A stretch of DNA of 64,000 nt from Chitinophaga pinensis (GTDB lineage: Bacteria; Bacteroidota; Bacteroidia; 2-12-FULL-35-15), in the NCBI GenBank assembly GCA_945885475.1, contig CAMCYR010000006.1, positions 40,455-104,454 on the forward strand, given 5' to 3'. The position numbers and the translations under genes are program-made. This document shows, one piece after another, positions 35,243 through 44,212 of the stretch; positions within the stretch are counted from its first letter, which is position 1, and each line of letters begins with the position of its first letter. The notes under the pieces were generated by a model that was given only the letters and a program-made list of their open reading frames with translations, did not search any database and was not told where the DNA came from.

Positions 35243-36799
35243 TTAAATTTTTATCTCATCCTCATTTTTATTTAAAAAATGATATTCTAAAAAGTTGTAT
35301 GATGAAACGGAACGTACTTTAAATTTTTTACCCAGCTTTTTTGCCCATTTGTGTTTTAGGGAGCTGAAGAAAAATCCTTTCGTGATGTATGCTTCCAAAT
35401 ATGGATGCACGCACAAGGTGACATCAGATTCGTTTTGTTCTTTAAGGATATAACGCAAGTTGTTTTCGATTTGATCGATCAGGATGATGCTCGCTTGAAT
35501 TTCACCGCTACCTCCACATGTAGGACATTTTTCCACGGTCACGATATTCATCTCTGGACGAACACGCTGGCGGGTAATCTGGATCAATCCGAATTTACTT
35601 GGCGGTAAGATATTGTGTTTTGCTCTGTCTTTCGCCATCTCATCGCGCATTCTCTCGAACAGCAATTTTCGGTTTTCAGCAGAATGAAGATCAATAAAAT
35701 CGACAACAATAATTCCACCCATATCACGCAGGCGCAACTGACGAGCAACTTCAACAGCTGCTTCTAAGTTTACCTCAAGCGCATTCGTTTCCTGTGTATT
35801 GTCCGATTTAGCACGGTTACCGCTATTTACATCAATAACATGCAATGCTTCAGTATGCTCTACAATTAAATAGCCGCCACTTTTCATCGTTACTGTTTTT
35901 CCAAACAATCCCTTGATTTGACGGTCGACACCAAAATTATCGAAAATAGGTGTGGTGCCTTTGTAGAGCTTTAAAATATTTTCTTTATCGGGAGCAATCG
36001 TATGAAGGTAATTTTTCGTTTCTTCATACAATACCTGATCATTGATATGAATGCTGTTGAAACTTGCGTTTAACAAATCGCGCAGAATTGCGGAAGTACG
36101 ATCCAATTCGCCCAATACTTTTTGAGGAGGCTGAGCAGTTTTTAATGCTTCAAAACAAATGTCCCATTTTTTTACAAGATCATTCAGATCGGCATCCAGA
36201 TCGGCAACACTTTTTCCCTCTGCAACTGTACGAATAATAACACCAAAGTTTTTAGGCTTGATGCTCGCGATGAGTTTTTTCAATCGCGTTTTTTCATCAT
36301 TCGTTTTTATTTTTTGCGAAACAGATATTTTATCTGAGAAAGGAATTAAAACTAAATAGCGTCCTGCTAATGAAATTTCGGTAGTGATGCGCGGACCTTT
36401 CGTGGAGATTGGTTCTTTGGCGATCTGAATAAGGATCTGCTGATTGGAGCTGATCACATTTCCTATTTTACCATCTTTGGGAATATCGCTCTCAAACTTA
36501 AAATACATTAAGTTGGAAGTAGTTTGTTTTCCCGTTTGCACCAGTTTGGTGTATTTCCCGAATGAAGCGGCCTGTGGCCCCAGATCCAGATAATGCAAGA
36601 ATGCATCTTTTTCGTATCCAACATCCACAAAGGCTGCATTTAAACCGGGCATTACTTTTTTAACGCGTCCCAGGTAAATGTCGCCAACAGAAAAGTTATT
36701 GTTGCTTTTTTCTCGATTAAGTTCTACTAATCGTTTGTCATTTAATAGTGCAATAACAACTTCGGAGGGTGTTGAATCAATGATTAATTCGCTGTTCAC
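35243..36799 (-). CDS. rng: Ribonuclease E/G family (RNase G-like)
   Basis: About 518 residues. N-terminal VNSELIIDSTPSEVVIALL precedes an S1 domain (about 25-115, VGDIYLGRVKKVMPGLNAAF, VDVGYEKDAFLHYLD). The catalytic DNase I-like part holds the Mg2+-binding aspartates in VIDVNSGN and GIIVVDFIDLHS, and the zinc-link CPTCGGSGEIQ (C-x-x-C) is near residue 415. Endoribonuclease for mRNA decay and 16S rRNA 5' maturation. GTG at 36797-36799 is chosen; a GTG ten codons upstream adds a poor, non-conserved extension. Confidence 0.95.
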   Translation of the reverse strand: MNSELIIDSTPSEVVIALLNDKRLVELNREKSNNNFSVGDIYLGRVKKVMPGLNAAFVDVGYEKDAFLHYLDLGPQAASFGKYTKLVQTGKQTTSNLMYFKFESDIPKDGKIGNVISSNQQILIQIAKEPISTKGPRITTEISLAGRYLVLIPFSDKISVSQKIKTNDEKTRLKKLIASIKPKNFGVIIRTVAEGKSVADLDADLNDLVKKWDICFEALKTAQPPQKVLGELDRTSAILRDLLNASFNSIHINDQVLYEETKNYLHTIAPDKENILKLYKGTTPIFDNFGVDRQIKGLFGKTVTMKSGGYLIVEHTEALHVIDVNSGNRAKSDNTQETNALEVNLEAAVEVARQLRLRDMGGIIVVDFIDLHSAENRKLLFERMRDEMAKDRAKHNILPPSKFGLIQITRQRVRPEMNIVTVEKCPTCGGSGEIQASIILIDQIENNLRYILKEQNESDVTLCVHPYLEAYITKGFFFSSLKHKWAKKLGKKFKVRSVSSYNFLEYHFLNKNEDEIKI

Positions 36800-36929
36800 T
36801 CTAAAGTTTTTTAAATAAATACAATACACCCATCACCCCTTGGTTAGGAGCTTGTGGAATATATTAATAATTGGGCTTAGCTTAATTCCGGCATTGCGGA
36901 AAGAAAACAAACAAATGTGTGCTAACAAA

Positions 36930-36957
36930 CAGAATAGAAATATTAGTTTCTATTCTG
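36930..36957. repeat. 11-bp inverted repeat in the rng/AURKAIP1 intergenic region
   Basis: CAGAATAGAAA (36930-36940) and TTTCTATTCTG (36947-36957), perfect arms, 6-nt loop. Probable RNA hairpin upstream of rng or downstream of the small ribosomal protein gene; no T-run on either strand. The rest of 36800-37019 holds only the terminator-like hairpin at 36992-37018. Confidence 0.5.
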
Positions 36958-36991
36958 TAAAATAAAATTGAGCTCACACCTTAAAAATTAA

Positions 36992-37018
36992 TCCTTTCCC
37001 GATAAATACCGGGAAGGA
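36992..37018 (-). terminator. Candidate terminator downstream of the small ribosomal protein gene
   Basis: Imperfect stem, TCCTTTCCCG paired with CCGGGAAGGA with one bulge, loop about 7 nt, then ATTAATTTTT on the minus strand. It begins 2 bp after the TAA of the 29-codon gene. Confidence 0.6.
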
Positions 37019-37019
37019 A

Positions 37020-37109
37020 TTATTTTTTCTTATGTCTGTTTTTTCTCAAACGTTTTTTACGTTTGTGAGTAGCCATTTTATGTCTTTTTCTTTTTTTACC
37101 GCTTGGCAT
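37020..37109 (-). CDS. AURKAIP1/COX24 domain-containing small ribosomal protein (mS38/bS22-like)
   Basis: A 29-codon gene starting MPSGKKRKRHKMATHKRKKR and ending LRKNRHKKK. This extremely basic sequence matches the mitochondrial ribosomal protein mS38 (AURKAIP1/COX24) domain that is annotated as a conserved mini-gene in Bacteroidota; the mycobacterial counterpart is called bS22. It is likely a small-subunit ribosomal protein at the decoding-centre side. ATG at 37107-37109 is confirmed by the conserved MPSGKK start. Gene order TPR protein, this gene, rng is typical for the phylum to my recollection. Confidence 0.85.
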   Translation of the reverse strand: MPSGKKRKRHKMATHKRKKRLRKNRHKKK

Positions 37110-37140
37110 GACTTTAAAATTTAATGTTTAAAAAATATAT

Positions 37141-38004
37141 TTATTGTTTCTGACCCGGAGTTTCCTCCGTGGTTAATTTATTGATGTAATCCTGTACTTC
37201 AGTTTTGATGGTTACGTCATCTACTAACGCAACATATTTTTTTAAGCTTTCAATCGCACTTGCTTTGTCACCCTTTTGCTGATAAGCATCCGCTAAATGC
37301 AAATACGCTTCAATGAAATCGGGTTGAATTTTCAACACCTTCTTAAATCTGGCAATTGCTCTGTCCCACTGTCCCGATTTTTCAGAGAAAAATGCAAAAT
37401 TTAATTGCAGATTTACATTGTTCGAATCTGTTTTTTCAATCTCACGCAACATTCCGATTCCTTTCATCGGATCCGGACTGCCTTCTACATAACACGACGC
37501 TAAATTGATCTTCGCATCTAAGTTTTTCGGATTCAGTTCCAACACATGTTCGAAACCTTCAGTTGCTTTTCCGAATAATACAGGACGACTTGCTTCATCA
37601 ACAAATCGAGTAGCTGCATAATAACGGTTGGCAGCTTCCATCCAATTACTTTCTGTTGGCGATGCTTGTGCCGCCTGCTCCATATAATAAGCTGCAACAG
37701 AAGGATTTCGCAAACTGTCCCACATATCAATCATCTTTTCAAAAGCCACTTTTTTATCAGGCGAAGTTTTTATTGCTTCTTCTAAGGCGGCAATTGCTTT
37801 TTTATCTCCTGCAGCTAATCCATCCATTGCACTTTTAACTATTTTAGTTAAAGCGGAATTGTTGGAGTCGCCATGATCATGATCAGCTGTTTCGGCAACG
37901 TCTTCCTTTTTAGGGAGCAGTTTTGTGTTTGCAAATAATAAAAGAACGATAAGTACTATTGAGCTTGAAATGACTGCTATTTGAGTTTTATTCAGTGCCT
38001 TCAT
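37141..38004 (-). CDS. Membrane-anchored TPR protein
   Basis: 287 residues: a single N-terminal membrane segment (QIAVISSSIVLIVLLLFAN), an acidic linker with HDHGD, then TPR repeats (about 95-265; FEHVLELNPKNLDAKINLAS, AIARFKKVLKIQPDFIEAYL, LADAYQQKGDKASAIESLKK). TPR anchors like this are often found between hup and rng in Bacteroidota; the specific partner is unknown. Upstream HU gene by 72 bp, small ribosomal gene 31 bp downstream. Confidence 0.87.
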   Translation of the reverse strand: MKALNKTQIAVISSSIVLIVLLLFANTKLLPKKEDVAETADHDHGDSNNSALTKIVKSAMDGLAAGDKKAIAALEEAIKTSPDKKVAFEKMIDMWDSLRNPSVAAYYMEQAAQASPTESNWMEAANRYYAATRFVDEASRPVLFGKATEGFEHVLELNPKNLDAKINLASCYVEGSPDPMKGIGMLREIEKTDSNNVNLQLNFAFFSEKSGQWDRAIARFKKVLKIQPDFIEAYLHLADAYQQKGDKASAIESLKKYVALVDDVTIKTEVQDYINKLTTEETPGQKQ

Positions 38005-38075
38005 TTTTTTTATTTAATTCAAAGTTTAATTGATCAACATGTTGCTTGTTCTAACCTTTTAAACTTGGAATTGTT

Positions 38076-38375
38076 TTAAACTGTTGCTTCTTTTTTAACG
38101 TTTTTCTTCACCTTCTCTGCAAATGTTTTTGCCGGTTTAAAAGCCGGTATATAATGCGCAGGAATAATGATGGTCGTATTCTTGGAAATATTTCTTCCTG
38201 TTTTTTCAGCGCGTTTTTTTACGATGAAACTACCAAATCCTCTTAGATAAACATTCTCTCCACTTACCATAGAGTTTCTTACCGATTTCATGAATGCTTC
38301 TACACTTGCCTGAACTGCAACTTTTTCAATTCCTGTTTTTTCTGCAATGTCGTTAATGATGTCTGCCTTTGTCAT
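38076..38375 (-). CDS. HU/IHF-family DNA-binding protein
   Basis: 99 residues. MTKADIINDIAEKTGIEKVA and SVEAFMKSVRNSMVSGENVY make the helical base, and RGFGSFIVKKRAEKTGRNIS with the beta-arm tip IPAHYIPAFKPAKTF the DNA-contacting part, a variant of the canonical (R/K)NP tip. Nucleoid-associated and probably abundant. A TATCTTTG -7 box on the minus strand (38433-38440) gives a roughly 50-nt leader. Divergent from mutY. Confidence 0.95.
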   Translation of the reverse strand: MTKADIINDIAEKTGIEKVAVQASVEAFMKSVRNSMVSGENVYLRGFGSFIVKKRAEKTGRNISKNTTIIIPAHYIPAFKPAKTFAEKVKKNVKKEATV

Positions 38376-38432
38376 ACTTCTATAAACTATTTATAATCAA
38401 ACAATTAATACACTTCCGATTTTTTCGGGAGG

Positions 38433-38461
38433 CAAAGATAGTATTTTAATTTTCAAACAAA
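38433..38461 (-). promoter_or_regulatory. Promoter of the HU gene (TTTG / TATCTTTG)
   Basis: On the minus strand, -7 TATCTTTG at 38440-38433 preceded by TTTGTTTG (38461-38454) with 17 bp from the nearest TTTG. Spacing is a little short but both elements match. Confidence 0.55.
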
Positions 38462-38515
38462 AATTTTAATCGTATTTTCGAGCTTCTTTTAATAAAATCA
38501 AGATTGACGCTACGT

Positions 38516-39586
38516 ATGAAGCACTTTTCTTCCGAAATTATCTCCTGGTACCTCCAAAACAAGCGTGATCTGCCATGGAGGAATACAAATGATGCCTATC
38601 TGATCTGGCTTTCGGAGATTATTCTGCAGCAAACCCGTGTGGATCAAGGGATGTCTTATTATCTGAAGTTTGCTGAACATTTTCCTACTGTAAAGCACCT
38701 TGCCAATGCCGACAATGATCTTGTAATGAAACTCTGGCAGGGTTTGGGATATTATTCCCGTGCCCGCAACCTGCATGCCGCAGCAAAAACAATTCATACT
38801 ACATACAAAGGAACGTTCCCCGATTCATATGAGGCTATTCTTTCCTTAAAAGGTGTGGGCGATTATACAGCCGCTGCCATCGCCTCATTCGCTTTTAATA
38901 AACCGCACGCTGTAGTGGATGGAAACGTTTACAGGGTGCTTTCAAGGGTATTCGGTATTGAAACTCCGATCGATAGCGCTGCAGGTAAAAAGGAGTTTTA
39001 TAAACTTGCCAATGAACTCATTGATAAGAAAAAACCTGCTCTGCATAACCAAGCTATAATGGAGTTTGGCGCCCTACAGTGCAAGCCCGTCAACCCCGCT
39101 TGTCCCGCTTGTCCGCTCAACGCGAATTGTTTCGCTTTCGCGAAGAAGCTGGTGGATGTATTGCCTGTAAAAGAAAAGAAGACCAAAGTGCGGAACCGCT
39201 ACTTTAATTATTTTGTATTCAATCATAAAGGTACCATCGCCCTCCATAAACGCATCGGAAAGGATATCTGGACCAATCTGCATGATTTCCCCCTGATTGA
39301 AACATCCGAAGCATTGACCGAAGAGCAACTGCTAAGATCTTCCGAATGGAAAAAAATGATGGGAAAGAGCACCTTTGTTGTAAAATCAATTTCCACAACG
39401 TATAAACACATTCTCAGTCATCAAAAAATTTATGCCCGTTTCATTGAGATCGTTTGCAAAAATCCTTTAAAAAATAATTTACCCAAAGATCTTATTATTA
39501 TTAAGGAAAGCGATATTCATAAGTATGCTGTTCCACGATTGGTGGATTTGTATCTGGAAAAGAGAAAAAGTGTTTCTGTTAACTAA
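38516..39586 (+). CDS. mutY: A/G-specific adenine glycosylase
   Basis: 356 residues. Removes adenine opposite 8-oxoguanine. Catalytic Glu in LSEIILQQTRVDQG, the helix-hairpin-helix LKGVGDYTAAAIASFAF, and the catalytic Asp in HAVVDGNVYRVLSRVFG are intact, as is the iron-sulphur loop C-x6-C-x2-C-x5-C in CKPVNPACPACPLNANC. The Nudix-like C-terminal domain recognises 8-oxoG. ATG at 38516 is chosen over a TTG four codons upstream. Confidence 0.96.
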   Translation: MKHFSSEIISWYLQNKRDLPWRNTNDAYLIWLSEIILQQTRVDQGMSYYLKFAEHFPTVKHLANADNDLVMKLWQGLGYYSRARNLHAAAKTIHTTYKGTFPDSYEAILSLKGVGDYTAAAIASFAFNKPHAVVDGNVYRVLSRVFGIETPIDSAAGKKEFYKLANELIDKKKPALHNQAIMEFGALQCKPVNPACPACPLNANCFAFAKKLVDVLPVKEKKTKVRNRYFNYFVFNHKGTIALHKRIGKDIWTNLHDFPLIETSEALTEEQLLRSSEWKKMMGKSTFVVKSISTTYKHILSHQKIYARFIEIVCKNPLKNNLPKDLIIIKESDIHKYAVPRLVDLYLEKRKSVSVN

Positions 39587-39932
39587 AATTTATTTTTTTG
39601 AATTGTCATTTTGGGCGGTGTCCCGAAATTTTATTCGATGAATAATAGAATTAATTGTTTGTAAGGTTTCTCGACCTTCGACTTCGCTCTTGGTGACACT
39701 GAATTTGTTAGTTCGATTAGCGGAACGGAGTGGAGCGTATCGAAAACGCTTCTCGATATATTCCTCCTTTTGTCGGAATTACTGGAAGTGACATTGTCTA
39801 TTGTATTTCGACATTTTAACCTTTCGCCTGACCTACCTTTGGTCGCGCTCGAAATGACTTGCAACAATCATGTTCTTCTTTGGAAGTAAGGCCATTTTTT
39901 CTTATGTTTGTTCTGAATAAATTTTTTAAAAA
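39587..39932. other. Intergenic region with degenerate dispersed-repeat fragments, no gene
   Basis: 346 bp between mutY and ssb. It contains fragments such as CTTCGACTTCGCTC, CGCTTCTCGATA and GGTCGCGCTCGAAATGAC that resemble the palindromic 'TCGA...TCGA' repeats also seen at 26097-26126 and 51381-51565. No believable ORF on either strand and no RNA gene recognised. Confidence 0.5.
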
Positions 39933-40340
39933 ATGGCAGGTGTCAATAAAGTAATATTGGTTGGAAATTTAGGGAAAGATCCTGAAGTGCGCCATCTAGA
40001 AGGTGGAACGGCGGTTGCTAACTTCACGCTGGCAACTACAGAAGTATTTAAAGATAAAAGCGGAGTACGTCAGGAACAAACCGAATGGCACAGTATTGTT
40101 GTTTGGAGAGGATTGGCGGAAATAGCAGAAAAGTACTTGAAAAAGGGAATGACGATCTATCTCGAAGGAAAATTGCGTACCCGTTCATGGGACGATAAGG
40201 AAGGCCATAAACGAAATTCAACAGAAATTGTTGGTGATACGTTTACTATTTTAAGTAAAAAGGAGAATCCTCCTTCAGCAGGTAATGCGGATGAAGGACA
40301 GAGCAACAGCCCTAAAACAGTGGATGATCTTCCTTTTTGA
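39933..40340 (+). CDS. ssb: Single-stranded DNA-binding protein
   Basis: 135 residues. OB fold from [20 protein letters not shown] through [16 protein letters not shown] to about 105, a Ser/Asn/Gly-rich flexible linker, and the acidic tip TVDDLPF that recruits repair and replication partners. The tail is intact. The TTTG of the following gldE promoter overlaps its stop codon. Confidence 0.97.
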   Translation: MAGVNKVILVGNLGKDPEVRHLEGGTAVANFTLATTEVFKDKSGVRQEQTEWHSIVVWRGLAEIAEKYLKKGMTIYLEGKLRTRSWDDKEGHKRNSTEIVGDTFTILSKKENPPSAGNADEGQSNSPKTVDDLPF

Positions 40341-40368
40341 TGCGTTTGTTTGCAAACCACTATCTTTG
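40336..40368 (+). promoter_or_regulatory. gldE-gldD promoter (TTTG - 21 bp - TATCTTTG)
   Basis: -33 TTTG at 40336-40339, overlapping the ssb TGA, then TATCTTTG at 40361-40368. It lies 32 bp before the gldE TTG start. Both boxes match and spacing is standard. Confidence 0.7.
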
Positions 40369-40399
40369 CAAAAATAAGTTTAACTAATATTCCGATATT

Positions 40400-41752
40400 T
40401 TGGCCGTCACGAGTACCAGTCTTCTGTTTCATCCTTCGCTTTTAAGCATTGTCGTTAACCCATTATCTTTAAGTATTATTGTCGCAATAGTTGCCATGTT
40501 CATGATGTTGCTTGTTGTTGCATTGGTTTCTGCAGCCGAATCAGCATTTTTCTCATTGTCACCCAACGATATGGAGGAGTTAAGAACCTCCGATTCTAAA
40601 GTAGATCAAAAGATATTACAGATCATTGAAGCTCCGAAGCGTTTATTGGCGACCCTGCTGATAAGCGTTAATTTTATTAATATCTCTATCGTTATTCTCA
40701 ACGCTTCTTTTATTTTTGGACCGGAAGGATTGTTCGATTTTCCTGGCAGTCCTACTTTGGGCTTTGTGATTCAGGTGATCGCAGTTACCTTTTTGATTTT
40801 GTTGATAGGAGAAGTTACACCAAAGATCTACGCTACTCAAAACCCTTTGAATACATCCCGTAAACTAATTTATTTTGTGTTCGTGCTGCAGAAATTGTTT
40901 TATCCAATCAGTTCATTCTTGATCTTCACAACTTCCTTGCTTGATAAATTAATAAAGCCAAAATCGCACAATATTTCTGTTGATGAATTATCACAGGCAT
41001 TGGATCTCACATCTGATGAAGATATCCCTGAGGAAGATCACAAAATTTTGCAGGGCATCGTAAAATTCGGGAATACCGATGTGAAACAAATTATGCAATC
41101 GCGGACACATGTCACCGCTTTTGAAAATAAAATTGGTTATACAAAGTTACTAGCCGACCTGACTGCTTTTGGTTTTTCCCGTGTTCCCATCTATAAAGAA
41201 TCACTTGATAATATTGTTGGTGTTCTCTACGCAAAGGATTTGCTTCAGTATGTGGATGAAGGTGATTCTTTCAACTGGCAAAGCATTTTACGTCCTCCGT
41301 TTTTTGTTCCTGAGAATAAAAAAATTGATGATCTTTTACGCGAGTTTCAATACAAGAAAACACATTTGGCTGTGGTAGTGGATGAGTATGGTGGAACATC
41401 CGGGATTGTTACGCTGGAAGATGTTATCGAAGAAATTGTGGGAGAGATAAACGATGAATTTGATGACGATGATTTGGTTTATTCAAAGCTGGATACAAAT
41501 AATTTTGTATTCGAAGGGAAAGCACCTTTGAATGATGTAGCAAGAATTCTGGAAATTGATGGTGTTGACTTTGAAGATGCAAAAGGCGAAGCAGACACAC
41601 TTGCCGGTTTGATTATTGAAGTCGAAGGCCGGATTCCTACCAAGAACGAAAAAATTGTTTTTAAGAAACTGGTATTTACAATTGAGTCGGCAGACAACAG
41701 AAAAATTAAACGTGTTAAAATTTCAATTGAGCGGGAAAATGAAAATGAATAA
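40400..41752 (+). CDS. gldE: Gliding motility-associated protein GldE (CNNM/CBS/CorC family)
   Basis: 450 residues, start TTG at 40400. N-terminal membrane part (about 1-185, DUF21-type, ALVSAAESAFFSLSPNDMEE with the A-E-S-A-F-F motif), a CBS pair (about 220-335, IMQSRTHVTAF, VVVDEYGGTSGIVTLEDVIE) and a C-terminal CorC/HlyC domain. GldE is CorC-like but is encoded next to gldD in Bacteroidota and assists gliding; it likely acts in the inner membrane. The last 14 bp overlap gldD. Confidence 0.93.
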   Translation: MAVTSTSLLFHPSLLSIVVNPLSLSIIVAIVAMFMMLLVVALVSAAESAFFSLSPNDMEELRTSDSKVDQKILQIIEAPKRLLATLLISVNFINISIVILNASFIFGPEGLFDFPGSPTLGFVIQVIAVTFLILLIGEVTPKIYATQNPLNTSRKLIYFVFVLQKLFYPISSFLIFTTSLLDKLIKPKSHNISVDELSQALDLTSDEDIPEEDHKILQGIVKFGNTDVKQIMQSRTHVTAFENKIGYTKLLADLTAFGFSRVPIYKESLDNIVGVLYAKDLLQYVDEGDSFNWQSILRPPFFVPENKKIDDLLREFQYKKTHLAVVVDEYGGTSGIVTLEDVIEEIVGEINDEFDDDDLVYSKLDTNNFVFEGKAPLNDVARILEIDGVDFEDAKGEADTLAGLIIEVEGRIPTKNEKIVFKKLVFTIESADNRKIKRVKISIERENENE

Positions 41753-42407
41753 AGTAAGTCATGCCCACTATCAGGTAGTAAGTGTTTTAGGCTGCCTCTT
41801 GATATTTATGTCTTTTGTTTTGCTTCCCTCTTGCGGTGATGACGATGATGAGACGATCGCTCCGAAACCGCGTGCATATTTCCGATTAACATTGCCTGAA
41901 AAAAAATACGTTCCTTACAATGCTGCTTGTCCCTTTTCATTTGAAATTCCGGATTATACGCATGTCGAAAATGATAAAAGTTTCCGTGCCGAACCATGTT
42001 GGTTGAATCTCGAATTTCCGTCATTGAATGGAAAGCTTCACCTTACATATCACGAAGTAAATGGTGATATTGATAAGTACCTGGAACAAACATACGAGCT
42101 TGCATCAAAACATCAGATCAAAGCATCGGGGATCGAAGAGAAATTAGTTTCCAGGGATTCAAGTAAAGTTTATGGATTGATCTATGAGATCGGTGGAAAT
42201 GCCGCTTCATCAATCCAGTTTTTTTTAACGGACAGTACCAAGCATTTTATTCGTGGCGCTTTGTATTTTAATGTAGCTCCCAATACCGATTCCATCTCTC
42301 CTGTGGTGGATTTTGTGAAAAAAGACATCTATCACATGATCAAAACCTTTGAATGGAAAAATGATGCCGCATCAGTTCGTTTTGCGAAGGCTGTGAATAA
42401 AAAATAA
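41739..42407 (+). CDS. gldD: Gliding motility lipoprotein GldD
   Basis: 222 residues from the ATG at 41739 (a second ATG two codons later is possible). MKMNKVSHAHYQ is followed by a hydrophobic stretch ending in the lipobox-like LLPSC, then DDDDETIAPKPRAYFRLTLP. The KPRAYFRLTLPEKKY and CPFSFEIPDYTHVENDKS blocks identify GldD. Essential for gliding and type IX secretion in Flavobacterium by published genetics. It overlaps gldE by 14 bp and, at its 3' end, the convergent ctaA gene by 36 bp. Confidence 0.92.
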   Translation: MKMNKVSHAHYQVVSVLGCLLIFMSFVLLPSCGDDDDETIAPKPRAYFRLTLPEKKYVPYNAACPFSFEIPDYTHVENDKSFRAEPCWLNLEFPSLNGKLHLTYHEVNGDIDKYLEQTYELASKHQIKASGIEEKLVSRDSSKVYGLIYEIGGNAASSIQFFLTDSTKHFIRGALYFNVAPNTDSISPVVDFVKKDIYHMIKTFEWKNDAASVRFAKAVNKK

Positions 42408-43400
42408 AGCGGCTGCAAATAAAAAGAATGCGCCCATTTGATGAAGCACTCCCAATGTTACCGGTACAGCATATAAAAGCGTTACTACACCTAAAATAAA
42501 TTGAACTGCTACAACACCTAACATAAAGTTGGAAGCTTTTTTCTGTAATTCGCTCAATCCCATTTTTCGCGATTTCCACCAAACAAATAAAACCATTCCC
42601 GCTACAACGATAGCAACATTGCGGTGAATAAATTGTATGCCCGCCGGATTTTCTAAGCAGTTTTCCCAGAAGGTATCGAAAGAGCTAACGGTCTCTGGCA
42701 TAAACTCTCCACCCATGGTTGGGTAAGTATTGTAAAATAATCCTGCTCTCAATCCCGCTACAAATGCCCCATAAATGATCTGCACAATAATGACCGCAAA
42801 CATTATTGTCGACCATTTCTTTATCTTTTTTAAAGTAACATTTTCCTCAATAACTTTGAAATATAGCAGATCCATTGCGTACCAAAATGTAAATCCAAAT
42901 ACGGTAAACGCACTGGTGAGGTGGGCTGCAAGCCTGTAATGGCTGACATGAGGTTCTTTCTGTAGTCCGCTTTTTACCATAAACCAGCCTAGTACTCCCT
43001 GGAATGCTCCTAACAAAAGAAGTACATACATCTTTTTTAGCAGTGGTTTATCAAACTTTTTCTTTAGCAGAAAATATACAAATGGAATAATGAAAACAAC
43101 TCCTATTATGCGTCCTAATAAGCGGTGAATATATTCCCACCAATAAATAGATTTGAATTCTTCCAGCGAAAACTGATTGTTGATAATTTGATATTCGGGC
43201 GATTGTTTATATTTTTCAAAAGGTTCTTGCCAGTCTGCATCCGTTATTGGAGGCAATGAACCAATGATTGGATTCCATTCCACCATGGATAATCCCGAGT
43301 GTGTAAGCCGCGTGATCCCGCCTATTACTACCATTGCGTAAATTAAAAAACATCCTGCCAGCAGCCAGATGATAATAGAACGATGTGGATTATTTTTCAT
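42372..43400 (-). CDS. ctaA: Haem A synthase (COX15/CtaA)
   Basis: 342 residues with eight membrane helices. Conserved GGITRLTHSGLSMVEWNPI near the N-terminus, EFKSIYWWEYIHRLLGRIIG (haem-ligating His), HYRLAAHLTSAF and LGVLHQMGAFFLFA all fit. It oxidises haem O to haem A for the aa3/caa3 oxidase. ATG at 43398-43400 is chosen. Its 3' end overlaps gldD; the two genes converge. Confidence 0.95.
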   Translation of the reverse strand: MKNNPHRSIIIWLLAGCFLIYAMVVIGGITRLTHSGLSMVEWNPIIGSLPPITDADWQEPFEKYKQSPEYQIINNQFSLEEFKSIYWWEYIHRLLGRIIGVVFIIPFVYFLLKKKFDKPLLKKMYVLLLLGAFQGVLGWFMVKSGLQKEPHVSHYRLAAHLTSAFTVFGFTFWYAMDLLYFKVIEENVTLKKIKKWSTIMFAVIIVQIIYGAFVAGLRAGLFYNTYPTMGGEFMPETVSSFDTFWENCLENPAGIQFIHRNVAIVVAGMVLFVWWKSRKMGLSELQKKASNFMLGVVAVQFILGVVTLLYAVPVTLGVLHQMGAFFLFAAALFFIHSLRKTN

Positions 43401-43472
43401 GTCAAATATGTTCTTAAAAAATAGCGAGTGCAAAGTTAATAGTTTCTATACACAATAAAGCACACAATTGTT

Positions 43473-43480
43473 TAGTTTTG
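43473..43480 (+). promoter_or_regulatory. -7 box (TAGTTTTG) of the outer-membrane protein gene
   Basis: TAnnTTTG match 29 bp before the ATG at 43509, in the divergent gap with ctaA. Confidence 0.5.
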
Positions 43481-43508
43481 TACTCAGAAACCACCTAAAT
43501 TCATCCTC

Positions 43509-44156
43509 ATGAAAAAGATCCTATTCCTTGCTTTGTTTCTTCCATGGATAAGTAAAGCACAAGAGCCTCTCGACAAAGAAAGTGGTTATTTTCAATTAGG
43601 TGTTCGCAACGTAGTAAGTGCATTCAGCGATGATGGAGGATATGGCTTTGGTTATGGCGGGCAGTTCCGTATTCGTGTATTAAACCGGCTGAATACCGAT
43701 TGGTATGCCGATTACATTACCACCGATATTGCAGGGATTGCAAAAAGAGAGGATTTGCATATTGGCTGGTCAGTGCTTGCGTATCCTTTCAATAAAGAAA
43801 CAATAAAAGGGAAGTTCACACCTTATATGCTAGCAGGACACTGTTTTGATTATACTAAAGTATCAAAAAATAGCGATGGTTATTTTCAGGAAAAGTGGAG
43901 TAGTGCTGTGCAGGCAGGTATAGGAACGCATTACAATATTAATGACCGCACGGATATTTCATTGACGGCTCAATACATGATGCACTTTGGAAAAGATATT
44001 CATGCAGAAGTTTTTGAAATGGATGGCAACAAAGAGGTGCTGATTGAGCAGCATGCTGTAAGCGGAATCGAAGGTCATCTTCTTGTTAATATCAGTTTAA
44101 ATGTTCGTCTGTTTGATATGTGGGACCAACATCATAAAAGAAAAAAATCGGCATAA
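43509..44156 (+). CDS. Exported putative outer-membrane beta-barrel protein
   Basis: 215 residues: signal peptide MKKILFLALFLPWISKAQ, then alternating amphipathic strands (FQLGVRNVVSAF, YGFGYGGQFRIRVLNRLNTD, GKFTPYMLAGHCFDYTK, SLTAQYMMHFGKDIHAEVF) and the final strand VNISLNVRLFDMWD. Fits an eight-strand-type barrel. It is 57 bp upstream of another barrel gene, probably co-transcribed. Family not named. Confidence 0.75.
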   Translation: MKKILFLALFLPWISKAQEPLDKESGYFQLGVRNVVSAFSDDGGYGFGYGGQFRIRVLNRLNTDWYADYITTDIAGIAKREDLHIGWSVLAYPFNKETIKGKFTPYMLAGHCFDYTKVSKNSDGYFQEKWSSAVQAGIGTHYNINDRTDISLTAQYMMHFGKDIHAEVFEMDGNKEVLIEQHAVSGIEGHLLVNISLNVRLFDMWDQHHKRKKSA

Positions 44157-44212
44157 CGCTTATTTATGATGAACCGAAAATGAACTGTAAACGAATTTTA
44201 AATTTCGAAACC

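Noticed and set aside
39631..39867. 78-codon minus-strand ORF in mutY-ssb gap
   Set aside because: Composition follows dispersed-repeat fragments; no start signal or domain.
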